Source: Vandiemenella viatica (Eukaryota; Arthropoda; Insecta; Orthoptera; Morabidae). Taken from it: a DNA stretch of 64,000 bases. Location: contig CM061921.1 of NCBI GenBank assembly GCA_031002005.1, forward strand, positions 124,650,597-124,714,596, given 5' to 3'. The notes under the pieces are model-generated. The model was not told the DNA's origin and made no database searches. It worked only from the letters and a program-made list of their open reading frames with translations. The position numbers and the translations under genes were made by a program. Position 1 is the stretch's first letter. Each line of letters starts with the position of its first letter. Of the stretch, positions 34,858 through 48,273 are shown in pieces.

Positions 34858-35960
34858 GTTTATAAGGTATTCACAAAAACGATTAATGCCAGACTGAAGA
34901 TTTTAGCAGAAGTCAAAACACAAGAGGAGTGAGAAGGTTTCCGGAAGGGTCAGTCATGCAATGACAACATCTTTAGCATTAAGAGAATGTTAGAAAAGAG
35001 ACATAAAGTCTTAATGGAAACTCATATAGCTTTCATCAACTTTGAAAAAGCTTCTCATAGTGTGGACAGATACAAAATGTGGGACATAATGGATACCTTG
35101 GGCATTTAATTGGAATTATCAATCATTTATATAGAGATATAAAAATAATAAATATTGATACCAAGAAAACTGAGAAGAATATGTATTAACGAAGGCCTTA
35201 AACAAGGCTTCAGCTTATCTCCAACTTTGTTCAGCATATACTTTGATGACCTTATAAGAAACTGGAAACATATTGCCAATCCAGGGATACAGTTGAAAAA
35301 GAAGAAATGTATTCCTTTATGCAAATGATATAGCAATACTACAAGAAATTAAAGGGGAGAACAAAGATCATTTTATAATTTACATGAATTAGCAGGAAAG
35401 GAATATATTCTTCAGATATCAAAAAAGAAATCAAAAGAGATGGCCTATTATGGTAAACAAAATTGTAAAAATAGTAATAGAACAATTAATGAATTAAACT
35501 ACTTAGGCTGTGAAATCATTTTTGACTGAGATAAAGATATAGAGAAAAAGATCAATAAATTTGAATCAGTATGTGGGAAATAAACAGATCACTTCAGAAC
35601 AAAACAAGGAAAGACACAAAAATGAAATTCCATAAGATGATGGCTACCCCAACTCTGCTGTATGGAAGTGAAACTTGGATAGCCAAAGAAGAGACAAGAG
35701 TAAGATTCAGGTTGTGGAAATGAGCTTTTTTCAGAAGGTAAAGTGCTGCACTAAAGAAAAACAAATAAAAATGAAGAAATTTTGGAAGAACTTGGTATGT
35801 ACAATATAAACCAAAGGGTAAAAGAATACAGAGGATAATGGAGGCAGTATATTGAAAGAATGAATGAAGAAAGGATTCTACTTCTGGTGACAAATCAGTG
35901 GGATACAGAGATGTTGGTAGATCTAGGAAGGCATGGTGTAAAAGTAAAAAGTGAAGACTG
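34858..35960 (+). pseudogene. Non-LTR retrotransposon reverse transcriptase, 3' part
   Basis: Plus-strand frames in sequence: INARLKILAEVKTQEE, EGFRKGQSCNDNIFSIKRML, motif A INFEKASHSVDRYKMWDIM, GLKQGFSLSPTLFSIYFDDL, then the catalytic box as YAND instead of FADD, ELNYLGCEI, MATPTLLYGSETW and a C-terminal EILEELGMYNINQRVKEY with WRQYIERM. This is the common insect LINE type, probably RTE-like, whose maturation end has LLYGSETW. Motif A lacks the first aspartate and the FADD box is mutated, and many stops interrupt it. The endonuclease half is absent. Confidence 0.85.
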
Positions 35961-37167
35961 AACAGGCATTAATGCCTAATCCTTGAAGTGAAGAATAAGA
36001 AAGTAGATAAAGGAGTATAGAAAATGTATTCTCAAAACTCATTCAAACTCAATTGCAACAACCCCCCCCCCCCAGTTGTAATTCTGACCCATGCTAAGTA
36101 ACAATCGAATCATAGCTTTTGCTGACATTGATGCTCAAAACTTAAAGCGTTTACCTTACATATATATGGACAAAGAATTTAAGGAATACTTCTATACCGG
36201 TATATCAAAAGAATATTACGTAAATAGAAGCATCTATTGATTGATATGTCAATTTAATGGCAATTTATACTTCTATATCATTGTTCTGTCAGTTAATTTG
36301 TTCACGGATGATTAGAAATGTTATTAAATAACATGCATAACCAAGAACAATTGTGTAAAGTGTGACATCATTGCGCAACATCATAGTGATGTTATGGAAT
36401 GACAGATGAGGTAATAGATGACCACTTGCTTATTATAATATTAGATAACAAACAGGTACCAATTCACAAACTACTATGTGAAATTTGGTTACAATTCAAC
36501 ATTCACATACACTGTTTCAGAGATTGTATTGATATTTGGCATGATGTTTGCTTATCTACTGGCAAATAAATGGGATATAACCTGTTAAATCAGTTGATGC
36601 GTTCACTTGCTATAGTTCTCTCTTGAGAACTAGGTGCTACTAATATAGTGCTCAAAGGACACAGCCCTGTTGAATGACATTGCATCATCACAATGAGTCA
36701 TAAAGTTTGTATTTTGGAACATAGCAGAGGCGTTAAGATACTGGGTGATATAAGATAATCGAATGTATCATCTCTAATCTTGTGCACTGATTCTAAGAAG
36801 TATGGTATTTTGAAGAGGGAATTTCAGCCACAAGATATTGCTTTGTTCATAAAGTGGTATAAAATTTTTCATTTCTAGGTAAAAGGCCTGTAATAAATTA
36901 TCATCAGAGGGGCTGAGCATTAGGTCTCAAACAGTGGAAGAATATAAAGCAAGAATGCTCATACAGAATAATTAAATGTTAAGGGACATTGCAATTAATA
37001 ATAATAATTCCTTGGTGGGCAGTAAGAAGGTTTGGAATAATGTTTATATGAATAGTAATTCTAAACTCATTTAAAGTGCATTAGTCTCATATTGTTTGTG
37101 TTGCTGAATAATCTAAAAGAAATTATAAAAAATGAAATGCATTTTTTTATTTTCGTTTTTACTCTAA
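35961..37167. other. Unrecognised sequence left of copy C
   Basis: AT-rich, no long frames. Contains a C run (about 36060-36073). This flank is the only independent left boundary sequence for the triplicated segment; it shows no terminal repeat or target duplication that would mark the segment as a transposon. Confidence 0.5.
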
Positions 37168-38852
37168 ACTGTAACAGTAATCTGTATCTGACCTTCTCTA
37201 CTTTTCTGATGATATGTAATTTGAACTGTAAGACCTAACTTTGCATTGGGATGAGTGCAAAACCTTCAGTCTCAGCTATTACCTTGGATAACCAAGGATA
37301 ATGTCCAGCTCTGGCTTTGCTATATTAAATTGGTCACTACTTGGCTTAATAAAACCCCAAACTAAGGAAAGGGTACAGAAAATGATGTTCACAAGTCTAT
37401 TGCTGGTAAAAATTATTATATTCTTAAAAGTTAGCAAAGTCACAAACTGAACTGGTGTCAGACAAATTTGCCAAAGACAAAGTTGCAGATTCGATTAACC
37501 ATTCGAGCCCGACCAAACCCCATTGTTTAAAGCACAATTAATAATCACATGAAAGTATGTAAAAGTTCATCACACACTTCTACAGATCAAATTGTCCAAC
37601 TACTACCGACACTTAAGTTATGCCGACACACCACATGGTGAAAATACTGTCTCAAAGATAATGTTCAAACTGTAACTTGAAAACTGAGCTAGCCTACATT
37701 GTGCCAAAATGAAGCGGGTTACACTCATACTAATTCTGTGATACTGCCCGGCCAACTGAGGATGAAGAAAATTCTGAGCTACTATTTATACAAATGGACC
37801 GTGGGAACATAATGGCTTCCTGGTTTCACACAAGAATTGTCTGATCACTGGTCAGATATAGTATAAACTTGCATCAGATATCTTTACCATGACAGCAAAA
37901 ATAATCTTATCACTCTGAATTTTTGAGAATAGCAAAATCTTCTAAAAGCATTAATTATTATCCTTATGAAAAATTTTGTAGGTATAATAGTTTAGCTGTA
38001 AATAAATTATTTTAAGCAATTGCCAAGATCTGTTAATAACTGTTGCAATTTGTTAATAAAGTAACTGAAATAAACTTTATTTTACTACTAAATGGTTGCT
38101 CTTTTGTTTACTATCAAGCAAAGCATGTTAACTATTTCCAAAAGATGAAATAAAATTTAATAATCCAAAACAGAATCTAATTAATTAATATTTCAGAAGT
38201 TATTGAAGCTATCGATCTGAAAGTAGCTTTAAACAATTCATTGTACATCAAAAATGACTACTGAACAAATTTAAAGTCTCTAACTACTTTCTTCTATTTA
38301 TTATTAATTTTGTATATATCACTCCAAGTGAATGCTTGAGGCTAATGCCACAGAAAATTCTATCACATTCTAATACTTCCTCAAAACTATAAAAACCCGA
38401 TTTCTAGCTTGAGTTAACTTAGTAACTGACTTTAGAAATGATATGCAATTCAATTCAATCTAACTCGTGGTTCTGAGAACAAATTTTGCTAAGCAGTCAC
38501 AAAACTTATAAGATACCTGACAGAACCTATAGTAACTGATGTAGCTTGCCTTTCAGCAATCACTATTATTACAACTGATATGTGCTGTAATTTAATAATG
38601 TGTTGCCTTGTGGCATGTAATCATTTTCAAATTCCAAAAATCAAAAACTTGATCAATACCACCATGTAAAACGTACCCTCATTTTATTTTATTTTCCATA
38701 GTTTTCAAGTAAAAGAGTAGGTTTATTATAATCAATAAATGTTTTAATTGTTGGGTAAAGGAAATTAGTACAAAATACAGTTTAAATGTTTATAGATTTT
38801 ATTTCATGAAATTTATAAAATTAATGACAGGAAACATATTTGAAGTTTTCAG

Positions 38853-39085
38853 AGGGGTAATGGATTCTCAAAATTAGCCATCAGTCTTCCTCAACTGAAG
38901 GGAAGTCTTGAAGGACATTGGGTCTGGATTTACATGGAAGATATGATGTTGGAAGTCAAAGGGATACTAGAGACACCTGAGTTCTCAAAGAATATTGAAA
39001 CAGATTTTTTTTACAAGAATCCAAAAAAGAAGTTGAGTTTTCTTGCACTTGGAGTAGATGTTAATATTGACAAAGGAGTCTGGCA
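38853..39085 (+). CDS. Candidate host exon, copy C (probably the true locus)
   Basis: Same 233-nt exon with its TTTTCAG acceptor and GTAAGT donor. It lies 9.4 kb downstream of, and on the same strand as, the other candidate exon (29276-29418), so both could belong to one gene with transposon-filled introns. They cannot be directly consecutive: the upstream exon leaves two bases of a codon, whereas this one is entered in phase 0. An upstream alternative acceptor at 38830 brings an in-frame TGA, and one at 38854 would create TAG. Another exon must lie between, or the boundaries are slightly off. Confidence 0.55.
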
Positions 39086-39395
39086 GTAAGTGACATTGTT
39101 TATTACTTTTCTGATACAAATATATGTACTAAATCCAGTAGGTTACATCACAGTACAATTTAATATGCTTTGATACTTAACAGTTAGTATCACATGTAAA
39201 TTATCTCAGGAATTAATAAAAATTATTTAAATTTTGGTATCCAAGGGTAAGACTTTATGAAATAAATTAAATATATCACAGCTAATTTGGTTCAATGTTT
39301 GCAAGTAGTAAGTAACCTATAGAAATATTTCAATAAAACACACATGTAGTATAATACAGAGTTGTATTGTATAGTCATTAATAAAAATAAAAAAA

Positions 39396-40525
39396 TATTT
39401 ATAAACGTTTCTCGGGATATAAACTGAGTAATATTATTATTGATGCGCAATATTTTGGGTGCAGTTGTAAGCCTTAAAGTCTGCTTTGAGCGTGTTGTTT
39501 AAAACTTGCATGGCAATGACAGACGTTGTTATATTGCCTAGCAGCATCTCAGACGTCATTAGACGCCTATGGAACACAAAAAGCAGAGCTTTGGTGATGA
39601 GCAGCCTCAATAACAGGAATCCATGCATCACTTATCTGGAACGCACAATTCCTGTTAATCAAGATCAGTGGCCAAGGCGAATTTCAAACGCTTATTTAAT
39701 GACGCTGTCCCGAAGCCTCTTGCATGTGGTCAGCACCTTAGTTGCTGCAAAATCGAATCCATGTCCTTCTGTCAAAACTATGTTCCGCCACCACGGATTT
39801 GTCTTTTTGCCCCAGATGAATATGTTGGGTTTGTTAAATACAACATTGTTTAACACACCGCATCGTCTCGCTGATGTATTTCTTTCCACATTAACACAGG
39901 ATGCAATAAACTCCCCCTCCCGGTGTACGAAGCGCAAGGTCATTTTTTTGAGACCACAAATGTTTCTTAATTTTGGTGGTAGTAGGAAAATGGTCTTAAT
40001 GCCATTTCTTGCCAGGACCCTTCTGATGTTGTGGCACCAGAGTACGGCAAGAAGGCAACGTTATCGTGTGGACCATTATTGTGGTTATTAGGCCTTGCGT
40101 TTTATTTCCAGGAATGCCAGCTGTATCTGTATGGATTCGATTTTGAAGCGACTAAGGTGCTGACACATGCGAGAGACTTCTGGGACAGCATCAATAAAGA
40201 ATCGTTTGAAATTCGCCTCGCATCTGATTTGGTTAACAGGGGATTGTGGGTTTCCAGATAATTGTTCCATGGATTCCTGATATTGAGGCTGCACGTCACC
40301 AACACTCTGCCTTTTGTGTTCCGTGGGCATCTAATGATGTCTGAGATGCTGCTAGGCAACATAACAACATCTGTCGTTGCCAGCCAGTTTTCAAACAACG
40401 CGCTCAAGGCAGACTTCAAGGCTTACAACTGCACCTAAAGATTGTGATGGAAATTTATGTCGCCGAAATATTGTGCATCAATAATAACATTACTTGGTTT
40501 GTTTCCCAAGAAACGTTTATAAATA
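39396..40525. mobile_element. Fold-back element 1, copy C
   Basis: Direct copy, 1130 bp. It differs from A and B by a cluster of single-base insertions and deletions between about 39660 and 40260, which shift all frames. For example, the plus-strand tail frame now runs 40031-40261 only. The clustering suggests poor consensus in the inverted repeats, not long divergence. Confidence 0.7.
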
Positions 40526-42762
40526 AACAACGCCAAGAAAAATTGCATTCATTTAAAAAAATATTGATAAATGTGAGCAGTCAGGTTGACTGAATTACAT
40601 AAAAGATAATTACAAGAAACTGTTTTTATATGGTACTATTTCCATGAATTCTTGTAAATTATTGTAATATGCAACTTTCCCCCTAAATGTCATCGGTTAT
40701 ACTTATAACAAATGTCCTGCTTCATAGATATATCCAAACTATCTATTTGGTAACTTCCTTATTCACTCAAAACCAAAACCATTCATTGGTGTCATATACC
40801 ACCAAGCTTTGAGCATGCAGGAATTTGCTTGCTATTGTTGGTGTATTTCTTTAGCTTAAATTCCATGTTTACGGTATAATTTATAAATGTATAATTTGTA
40901 GTATGCATCAAGTTTTAACAGCTCTGTATTATCCTTTTACAATAATAATGACGAGGGAAATGGTTTAAAAAAGTGGAAAGAGGAAGGTACATAAAATGAG
41001 CACAGCACTATTCATGGTTAAAGACAGGAGAGCGGCAACAGAATAAAAATAGATGATCAAAAAAACAATGCAATACTTTGGTGGCGAACCTCATTCTTGT
41101 GATTAGATTATTTTTATTTTCATTATTGAAATTTTTCTACCTATTTATATCACCTTGTATTTAACACTTTTGTGATGATTATTGATTCAGCTTTTACCAC
41201 CCTATCCCTTGGTATGGTCCCTTTATTCTTGATGTAAGTGATCACATCTGATCCCTCACAACAGCATAATGTAATTGCAAGAATAAGCTTCGCCGTGGAA
41301 ATATTGTATTTTTTGTGCTTGTATATTTGTGTTCATCACTATCCTGCTTCCCTCATTATTGGATTTATTTTTTATATCATTTTTCTTTTATATCATTTTT
41401 CTTTTCTAGATTAATCTTCACCTTCCATTGCTCACACATTGTTGTTTACAGTTTGAATTCCTCCCATCCCTTACCTTTTCCCAATCAGCCATAATTAATG
41501 AATCAGTTGTTAGATGATTTATAACTGTGACTTTGTGCCTTTTTAGTTTTTCTGTTTACAAGGATTAGGTGTAACAATTGCAGAAATGTTACATTCCACA
41601 TTCGTTCTTATGTTGCACCATCCAAGCATTATGTCTATGTTTAACATCTTGTCATCTCTCATTCAGTATATATATTTGATAACCAGTGCCTTGATTTCTC
41701 ATATCCAACTTCATTTATGTATTTCACTTATATTTCTTATATATTCCTCAATTATTTATTTCTAATTAATCTGGCATTTCATGTAGCAATACCACAGAAT
41801 TCAGGAATAGTGAATCTTTTGTATTTTTCACAGCCAATATTTGTCATCTGTTTTTTTGGCCAATCAAAATCTAAGGACTTTTGATACTTTTTTCAGTTTT
41901 TCATCTACAAATCTTTCCTGATTAGTCCTAGCAAGAAACAATATATTTCCACTTTTAAAGAAGACAAAATTTCCTTCAAATTTCATAGTACAAACTTTTT
42001 TCTAAATTCAAAACCAGGCGAGCTACAGTTCTCCGAAAATCAGTCAAATTTCACACTTTTCCTAGAAGTTTGGTTTTTACCTACTTTGTTGCCCAAATGA
42101 CCTGCAACCCCTGTATATTTAACTGATATTTATGTATTTCTGAATGACATAGTATACATATGTGCCATCCTTTGATTACTGATGGTCAATTCAATAATTA
42201 TATAGCATTGTTGGCCGGGAGACCCTGAAGAATTGTTCGGCCGCCAGGTGACAGTGTTTTTGATACTCCGTGCAATATGCTCCTTTGTGGCTGTCTAACC
42301 TGACCAAGTAATAGTACCAGATATAGGGAACCTACAGCTTAATGTGGAATCCAGACCACAGAATCATTCTGGCTTACAGCATATTACGCAGCAAGCTGTG
42401 GCAGAGTTGAAGCTCGGGACAATGATCTTTGAAAATCACTGCCGAGACCAGTATTTCAATCTCTAGTCAGATATCTTAACCACTGAGCTACCAGTCCATT
42501 CTATTATCTGATGGAATTTGTACTAGTTTGAAAAACGGATTTGCAAAATTGAAAACATAATGTTATGGCACAAAGTTTATTTATGCAGTCAAAGTTAAGT
42601 CATAATAAGTAAAAAATTAGTCATAATTCCATTTGTTTACCATTTTAATGGATTGAAACAATGTTTTCCATTTGAATTTGATCCATACTTCAAGGGAACA
42701 AAATTGTCTCTATATGAAGCATTTAAATCTCTTCAAGTTGCATCACACAACATAAAAAGCTT

Positions 42763-44003
42763 TGTTATGGGCGAATGATGCCTCCCGCATAAGGTTATGT
42801 GGCATCGTTTTGAAGACCTTGGCTGCTTCTGTGAAAAATATGAAGCCTATTTGACAATGAACTATAGATCCAACATCACAGTTATATTTGACGGATACCG
42901 AAGTGATGCTGCGCAGAGAGAAATAAAGTCATCTGAAATGTTTTGTAGTTTCAAAACATCAGATACTTCAGCAGACATCATTTTCAGTGAGGAAACAAGT
43001 GCTGCATTGATGCAGCAAATCAGAGCAGCAAGAACCATGTAATGTTGATACTAATGCAAAAACTGAAGAAGGAGGCAAGATCAACAGGCAAGGAGGCAAG
43101 ATCAACAGCCAAATAAGATGTAGCTGGGTTGATCGTTGGTGCAGCTATTTCCCAAGCAGCAAAATCTGACAGTGTGATAATTCTAAATGAGTCTATTGGC
43201 TTTCTCATTTTGCTAATGGGCCTTGGTAACACGAGTTTGAACCTACACATATCCTCTTCATCCATGCATTTGCTGGATGTGATACAATATCAGCATATTT
43301 CGGCTATGGGAAAGAAAAATTCTGCTGCCTCATTCAATACCAACCATATCTGAAAGTAACATGCATGCTAACTTCTCAGCACTCCTAGCCTCTAGAGACT
43401 AGCATATGGAGAAAATGCAGGGGAAAAGCTCATCTTGGAATGGTAGTGAAAAATTTCTTGTGGAACATTGGAAAGCTAAGATACGAAATTTTTAAGAACT
43501 CTGCCCAAAAAATGCCACCAAAATCTGATGCGACAACGTTTCACTCAGTATGCACTTACCACCAAGTAAAGGATGGCAGGGTCGAGAAACATTGTCATGG
43601 GGATGAAGGAAAGGCTCATCCAGTCTTATTCCAGTTACAATAATAAATGCATTCAGGAGGATGCTGGTTCGAATCCCCGTCCGGGTATCCAGATTTGGGT
43701 TTTCGACCATTTCAAAATATCACAACAGCCAAATGCCGGGATGCTTCCTTCAAAAGGCCATGGCCGAAATCCTTCCCGTTCTTGTACCAATCCCATCGTG
43801 CCTCTATTGACCTCATCAATTTCAAAAGCCATAAGAAAAAAAACAATAATAAAAGGTGCTGCACCTGAGTTTACTCCAAAAGTTGTATTATATTCCAGCA
43901 AGAAACCTTGTATACCACCATAAAGCTGTCACTAATCAGGACTTCTCTGTTCAGCTTCTTGCAACAATTGTTCTGTCCTGTCTTGTGAAAACATTCCTGA
44001 AAT
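42763..44003 (+). pseudogene. Same decayed gene, copy C
   Basis: Direct copy of 5590-6835 at an offset of 37173, with the same broken frames: the FDGY part at 42797-43042, the HAFAGCDT part near 43263, the LRYEIF part near 43480 and the Cys-rich end near 43945. Confidence 0.6.
43648..43842 (+). mobile_element. Truncated SINE, copy C
   Basis: Copy of 6475-6669, with flanking duplication at 43637-43647 and 43843-43853. Confidence 0.85.
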
Positions 44004-47000
44004 AAAGTAGATCAAGGAGAGGAAGAGTTCTTCGACCTCAAGGAAACTGTTCCTGATGCAATGGATGAATGTGATACAATTCATTGATAAGCCGGGACAA
44101 TCCAAAAGGAAAAGAAATCGATTTATGGCCGTTTTTTAACTTATTACGAATTTATTATGACTTAATAACCTTGCCCCATAACATTATACATTTATTTTCG
44201 CTCTATTATCATCAGTAATAGAGTGATCTGTTAGCTCATTGCTTTAGGCGTCTGACCGGAGGTAGAAATCCCGGTCTCAGCAGTAATTTTCAAGGCCATT
44301 GACGTTCAGCGTTGCCACAGCTTGCTGCATAACATGAAGTAAGTCAGAACAATTCTGTAGTTTGGATTCTACCTTAAGCTGTAGGTGCCCTACATCCGTT
44401 ACTATTGCTTTGTCAGGTTAGATAGCCACAAAGGAGTGCACTGCGCGGCATATCGAAAACACTGTCACCCGGCGGCCGAACAATCCTTCAGGGTCTCCCA
44501 GCCAACAATACTATATGATTATTGAATTGACCATCAGTAATCAAAATATAGTACACATATATACTATGTTATACAGAAATACATATATATCAGTTATTTA
44601 TACAGGGGTTTTAGGTAATTTTGAGTGTCAAAGTAGGTAAAAATCCAACTGTTACGAAAAGTGTGAAATTTGACTGATTTTTGAAGAACTGTAGCTTGCT
44701 TAGTTTTGAGTTTAGAAAAAAGTTTGTACTACAAAAGTTGTAGGAAATTTTGTCCTCTTTCAAATTGTAAATATAGTATTTCTTGCTAGGACTCATCAGG
44801 AATCAGTTATAGACGCAAAACTGGAAAAAGTATCATCATTTTGATGCTTTTTGGCCACAGAAAATTGTGCTGAGGGTGTAGGAGGTCAAAAACTTGGTTT
44901 CGGCATGCTCTGGCCAATATATACAAGATAAGAAAAAAAATCTTCTACGTGATATAATGCAAGTGAAAACTACCCCGTTACGGGATTATAACCCTTTTAA
45001 TTGCATTTTGAGGGGAAATGGACTTCTAAAGAAGCGTAAACCTTGAAGACCAGTTACTCTTCTGTCAGGGATAGATAGATAGAAAAAAACAAGTTTGACT
45101 CATCAGAAACTCATATTTTACCTTCTCCCATGTTCTACATTCCAAACCAGTTGCACTCGCCATCTCACCTTCAGAGGCATTTCTCAAGGTTTCATTGCCC
45201 CAAAATATCCAGCTTGAGCTGAAACCCTTTAGACAATCCCATGATAATTAACACTGTGCTAAAAGGCCCACTGTAATTCATCAATAATAATAATCAATTA
45301 GTACACTGATTGTTTTCCATTTTAATTCTAGATGATGAATATATTTAGTTGATAGTTTTCCAAAATTGATTTATTCGAACTGAAGTAAGTAGTTTTTTGT
45401 CTTTAGGTTATCATTTATTGTATCTTCAAGATTTAAAACAAATGAGTCTGGTAATAAGATTTTGTTACCTAAAAAAGGGCTTTATTTTCACTACCTACTA
45501 GAATAATTATGAGTTTACTTTAATATATTAAGGGCCACATTTAGTCTTTGTGGGCCCATAGGCTATACTCTATACTACTTGCATGTGGTGCGGGCCCCTA
45601 GGCTACAGCCTAGGTGGCCTGTGTGCTATATTTAGGAGCATTAAACAATGGTCCACAAAAAACATCACAGTTCACTATTACCCATATTGAATGTGATTTG
45701 CCTCCTGTGTTTATATTTTTAGCAATATATGTTACCTTCTCCTTCTGGATACTACTGGAAAATCCTAATATTTCAGTACTGCCATATGTGTGACATAATT
45801 ATTATCATCACAGATAAAAGATTTTGTTTTTGAGTAATGAATATCAAATGTTTTTATAAAACCAAAAACCTGTCAAGATTAATTAGATATTGTTATGAAT
45901 ACTTGCTAAGGTGGAACTCACTGAAATTTTTCTATATTTAGGTTGTTTCCATGGTTTAATTATTGACAGCCCAAAAGCTGGGAACTAAATGAGCAAATAC
46001 TATGATGGCTTAACTGTTTTGATATTATCATTAAAGTGTTTCATATCAGAAAAAAAGCCTCATCACAGTTAAACATATATTTCTGAAAGTTATACTGACA
46101 TATTTTACTCTAACTGTCACCATCCATTTAATGACAAATTGAAACCTTAACCATGTATTCTGAGATAATGCAGATAGGTTTTCAAATTTTACATATAAAA
46201 AAGTAAGTGCTGGAAAGTACAGTACTGTCACTAGGAAGCAGTCATTGGAGGAAAACTAGTGAGATGGTTAAGTGCAATTTTGATTATGATTATGAAGTCT
46301 GAAACATTTTCAAACCCAGTAAAGATCTTGGAGGGTTTGGCAAAAGATATAATAAAGGAAGATCATATTCTATTAGTGAAAGGAAGAGGGAAACAGGTAA
46401 TTTTCTTTGTAAAGACCTCAGTTTTTTAGTTGTGGAAGATACTGACTGTATTTTCAGCAAAATAGGACAGACAATTTGGGGTTTGTGGGAATGCTTGAGC
46501 ATTATTTGGCTTCATATTGAGCATTCAAATACATTGCTGAAAAGGGTTCTTTTGCAGCTTGCCATTTCTCATATTGGTTAGATTGTTGTGACCTGAATTT
46601 GGAGGGACAGTTATACTACCCATGAACTCCATCTTAATTTTGGGGCAGTAAATTTCTCATGACAAAAATGGGTGGATATCGAAATCATAATGGACACGCC
46701 AGTGGATACAGATAAAGTAAAGAGTGCTGGAGGTGCACACAGTAGATATTGGTGATGAGGTTTAGAATGATATTGGCCTAAGAATTAGAAGTAGTTCATA
46801 GAATGGAACAAATGTCCATGAGCACATGCTGAGGGAAGGGTGTCTTGGATTGGAATAAATTACCATAGAAGATGATGAATAATTTACCAAAAACACGGGA
46901 AGTATTTAAAATTAAAATCCATAAGTGGCAAAATAGATGGGTGTGGAAATTTTATACCTGAACTACGAGGCATGTTTTTTTAAGTAAGTACCGTTTTGAA

Positions 47001-47064
47001 ATTAAAAAAGACGTGCAAATATATCTCAATAATTTTATTTTTACATGAAAGCCTGTACCTTACA

Positions 47065-47951
47065 CTACTTTTCTACATAATTCCCTTCAGTATTGAGGAA
47101 CTTGACATAACGTAGTACCAGTTTTTGCAAACCCTCCTCACAGAAGTCTGCCGCCTGACTTGTTAACCACAGTATCACAACTGTTTTGACTTTGTTATCG
47201 TCTTCAAGGCGGTGACATCCCAGGTGTTTCTTCAAGTGCAGGAACAGATGGTAGTCACTGGGAGCCAGATCAGGGCTGTACAGAGGATGATCTAGAGTTT
47301 CCAATTGAAAAGATGTGATGATATCTTTGGTCTGAAGAGCACATGTGGACGGGCATTGTCATGTAGCAAAACGATGCCCTTGCTCAACTTGCCACATCTT
47401 TTATTCTGGATTGAATGGCGCAAATTGTTCAATGTCTCACAATAAGCTGCTGCATTGATTGTCTCATTACGAGGCAGAAATTCCACAAGCAATACTCCTT
47501 TTCTGTCCCAAAAAACTGTGCACATGATTTTCTGGGCACAAATTGTTTGATTGAACTTCACTTTTTTGGGTGAATCCAAATGCCGCCATTCCATGGACTG
47601 TTGCTTTGATTCAGGTGTGACGTAGGCCACCCATGTGTCATTGCCCGTAACAATTTGGCTTAAGAAATCATCACCATCCTTGTGGTACCACTCAAGGAAA
47701 GTCAATGCACTGCCTAAACATTTGGTTTTGTGCACATCCGTTAACATTTTCGGTACCTAACGTGACCACAATTTTCGGTAATTCAAGTGCTCAGTCACAA
47801 TGCCATACAAAACACTGCATGAAACATTAGGAAAGTCATCACACAAGGAGGAAATTGTAAAGCGTCTGTTTTCTCTCACCTTATTGCCCACTTTCTGCAC
47901 CAAACTTCCATTAACGACCGAAGGACGCCCACTCCGTTGTTCATCATGCAT
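47065..47951 (-). pseudogene. Mariner transposase pseudogene, central and C-terminal part (copy C)
   Basis: Minus-strand pieces in order: 47757-47951 (DEQRSGRPSVV, second DNA-binding helix region), 47292-47747 (catalytic core start) and 47065-47304 (C-terminal block to NYVEK). The first catalytic aspartate context, normally TGDETW, reads TGNDTW, so the aspartate is replaced by asparagine. The second, LLHDNARPH, and the third, APSDYHLF, are kept. A TAG replaces the tryptophan of the linker motif (stop-VPKML). Both lesions occur in all copies, so they predate the triplication. Frames differ between copies by single bases. Confidence 0.88.
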
Positions 47952-47973
47952 TTTTGTGTGGCCATCTTTAACC

Positions 47974-48145
47974 CTTAGACTGCTGCAGATGTGTTAACGT
48001 GCGTGGCTACTACTACACCCAGGTGTTCCAGACGTGTATACACGCTCTGCCTTGCCGTTCTGACTGTGCTCCATACGTGTTATCACGTCGGGCCGCTCGG
48101 GTCCCTGTCTGCTCTGCGCGTGTTAACGCGCTAGCCTCTTAGCGG
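47974..48145 (+). repeat. Four 43-bp degenerate tandem units with a central palindrome (piggyBac left end, copy C)
   Basis: Near-palindromic cores GTGTTAACGT, CGTGTATACACG, ACGTGTTATCACGT and GCGTGTTAACGCGC are centred at 47995.5, 48038.5, 48081.5 and 48124.5, exactly 43 bp apart each time. Flanks also align loosely (CTG-rich left, GC-rich right), so this is a degenerate tandem repeat directly inside the terminal repeat. Present at 10811-10982 in arm A and about 13556-13727 in arm B. Confidence 0.85.
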
Positions 48146-48273
48146 CCTGGTCATGAAGCCATATTTCCAGCCATGGTGGTTAGTTGTTTTGCTCATTCAG
48201 CCCTTGAGCGTTGGCAGCTGCGATCTAATTTGTATTGCTCTTTTCCTTTTAGTTTTTGCTGAGAAAATGGCAC

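Larger units (their letters stand above)
41848..44860. mobile_element. Long-inverted-repeat element 2, copy C
   Basis: Direct copy, 3013 bp, nearly identical to arm A throughout both inverted repeats, the enclosed gene remnant and the SINE. Confidence 0.75.
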
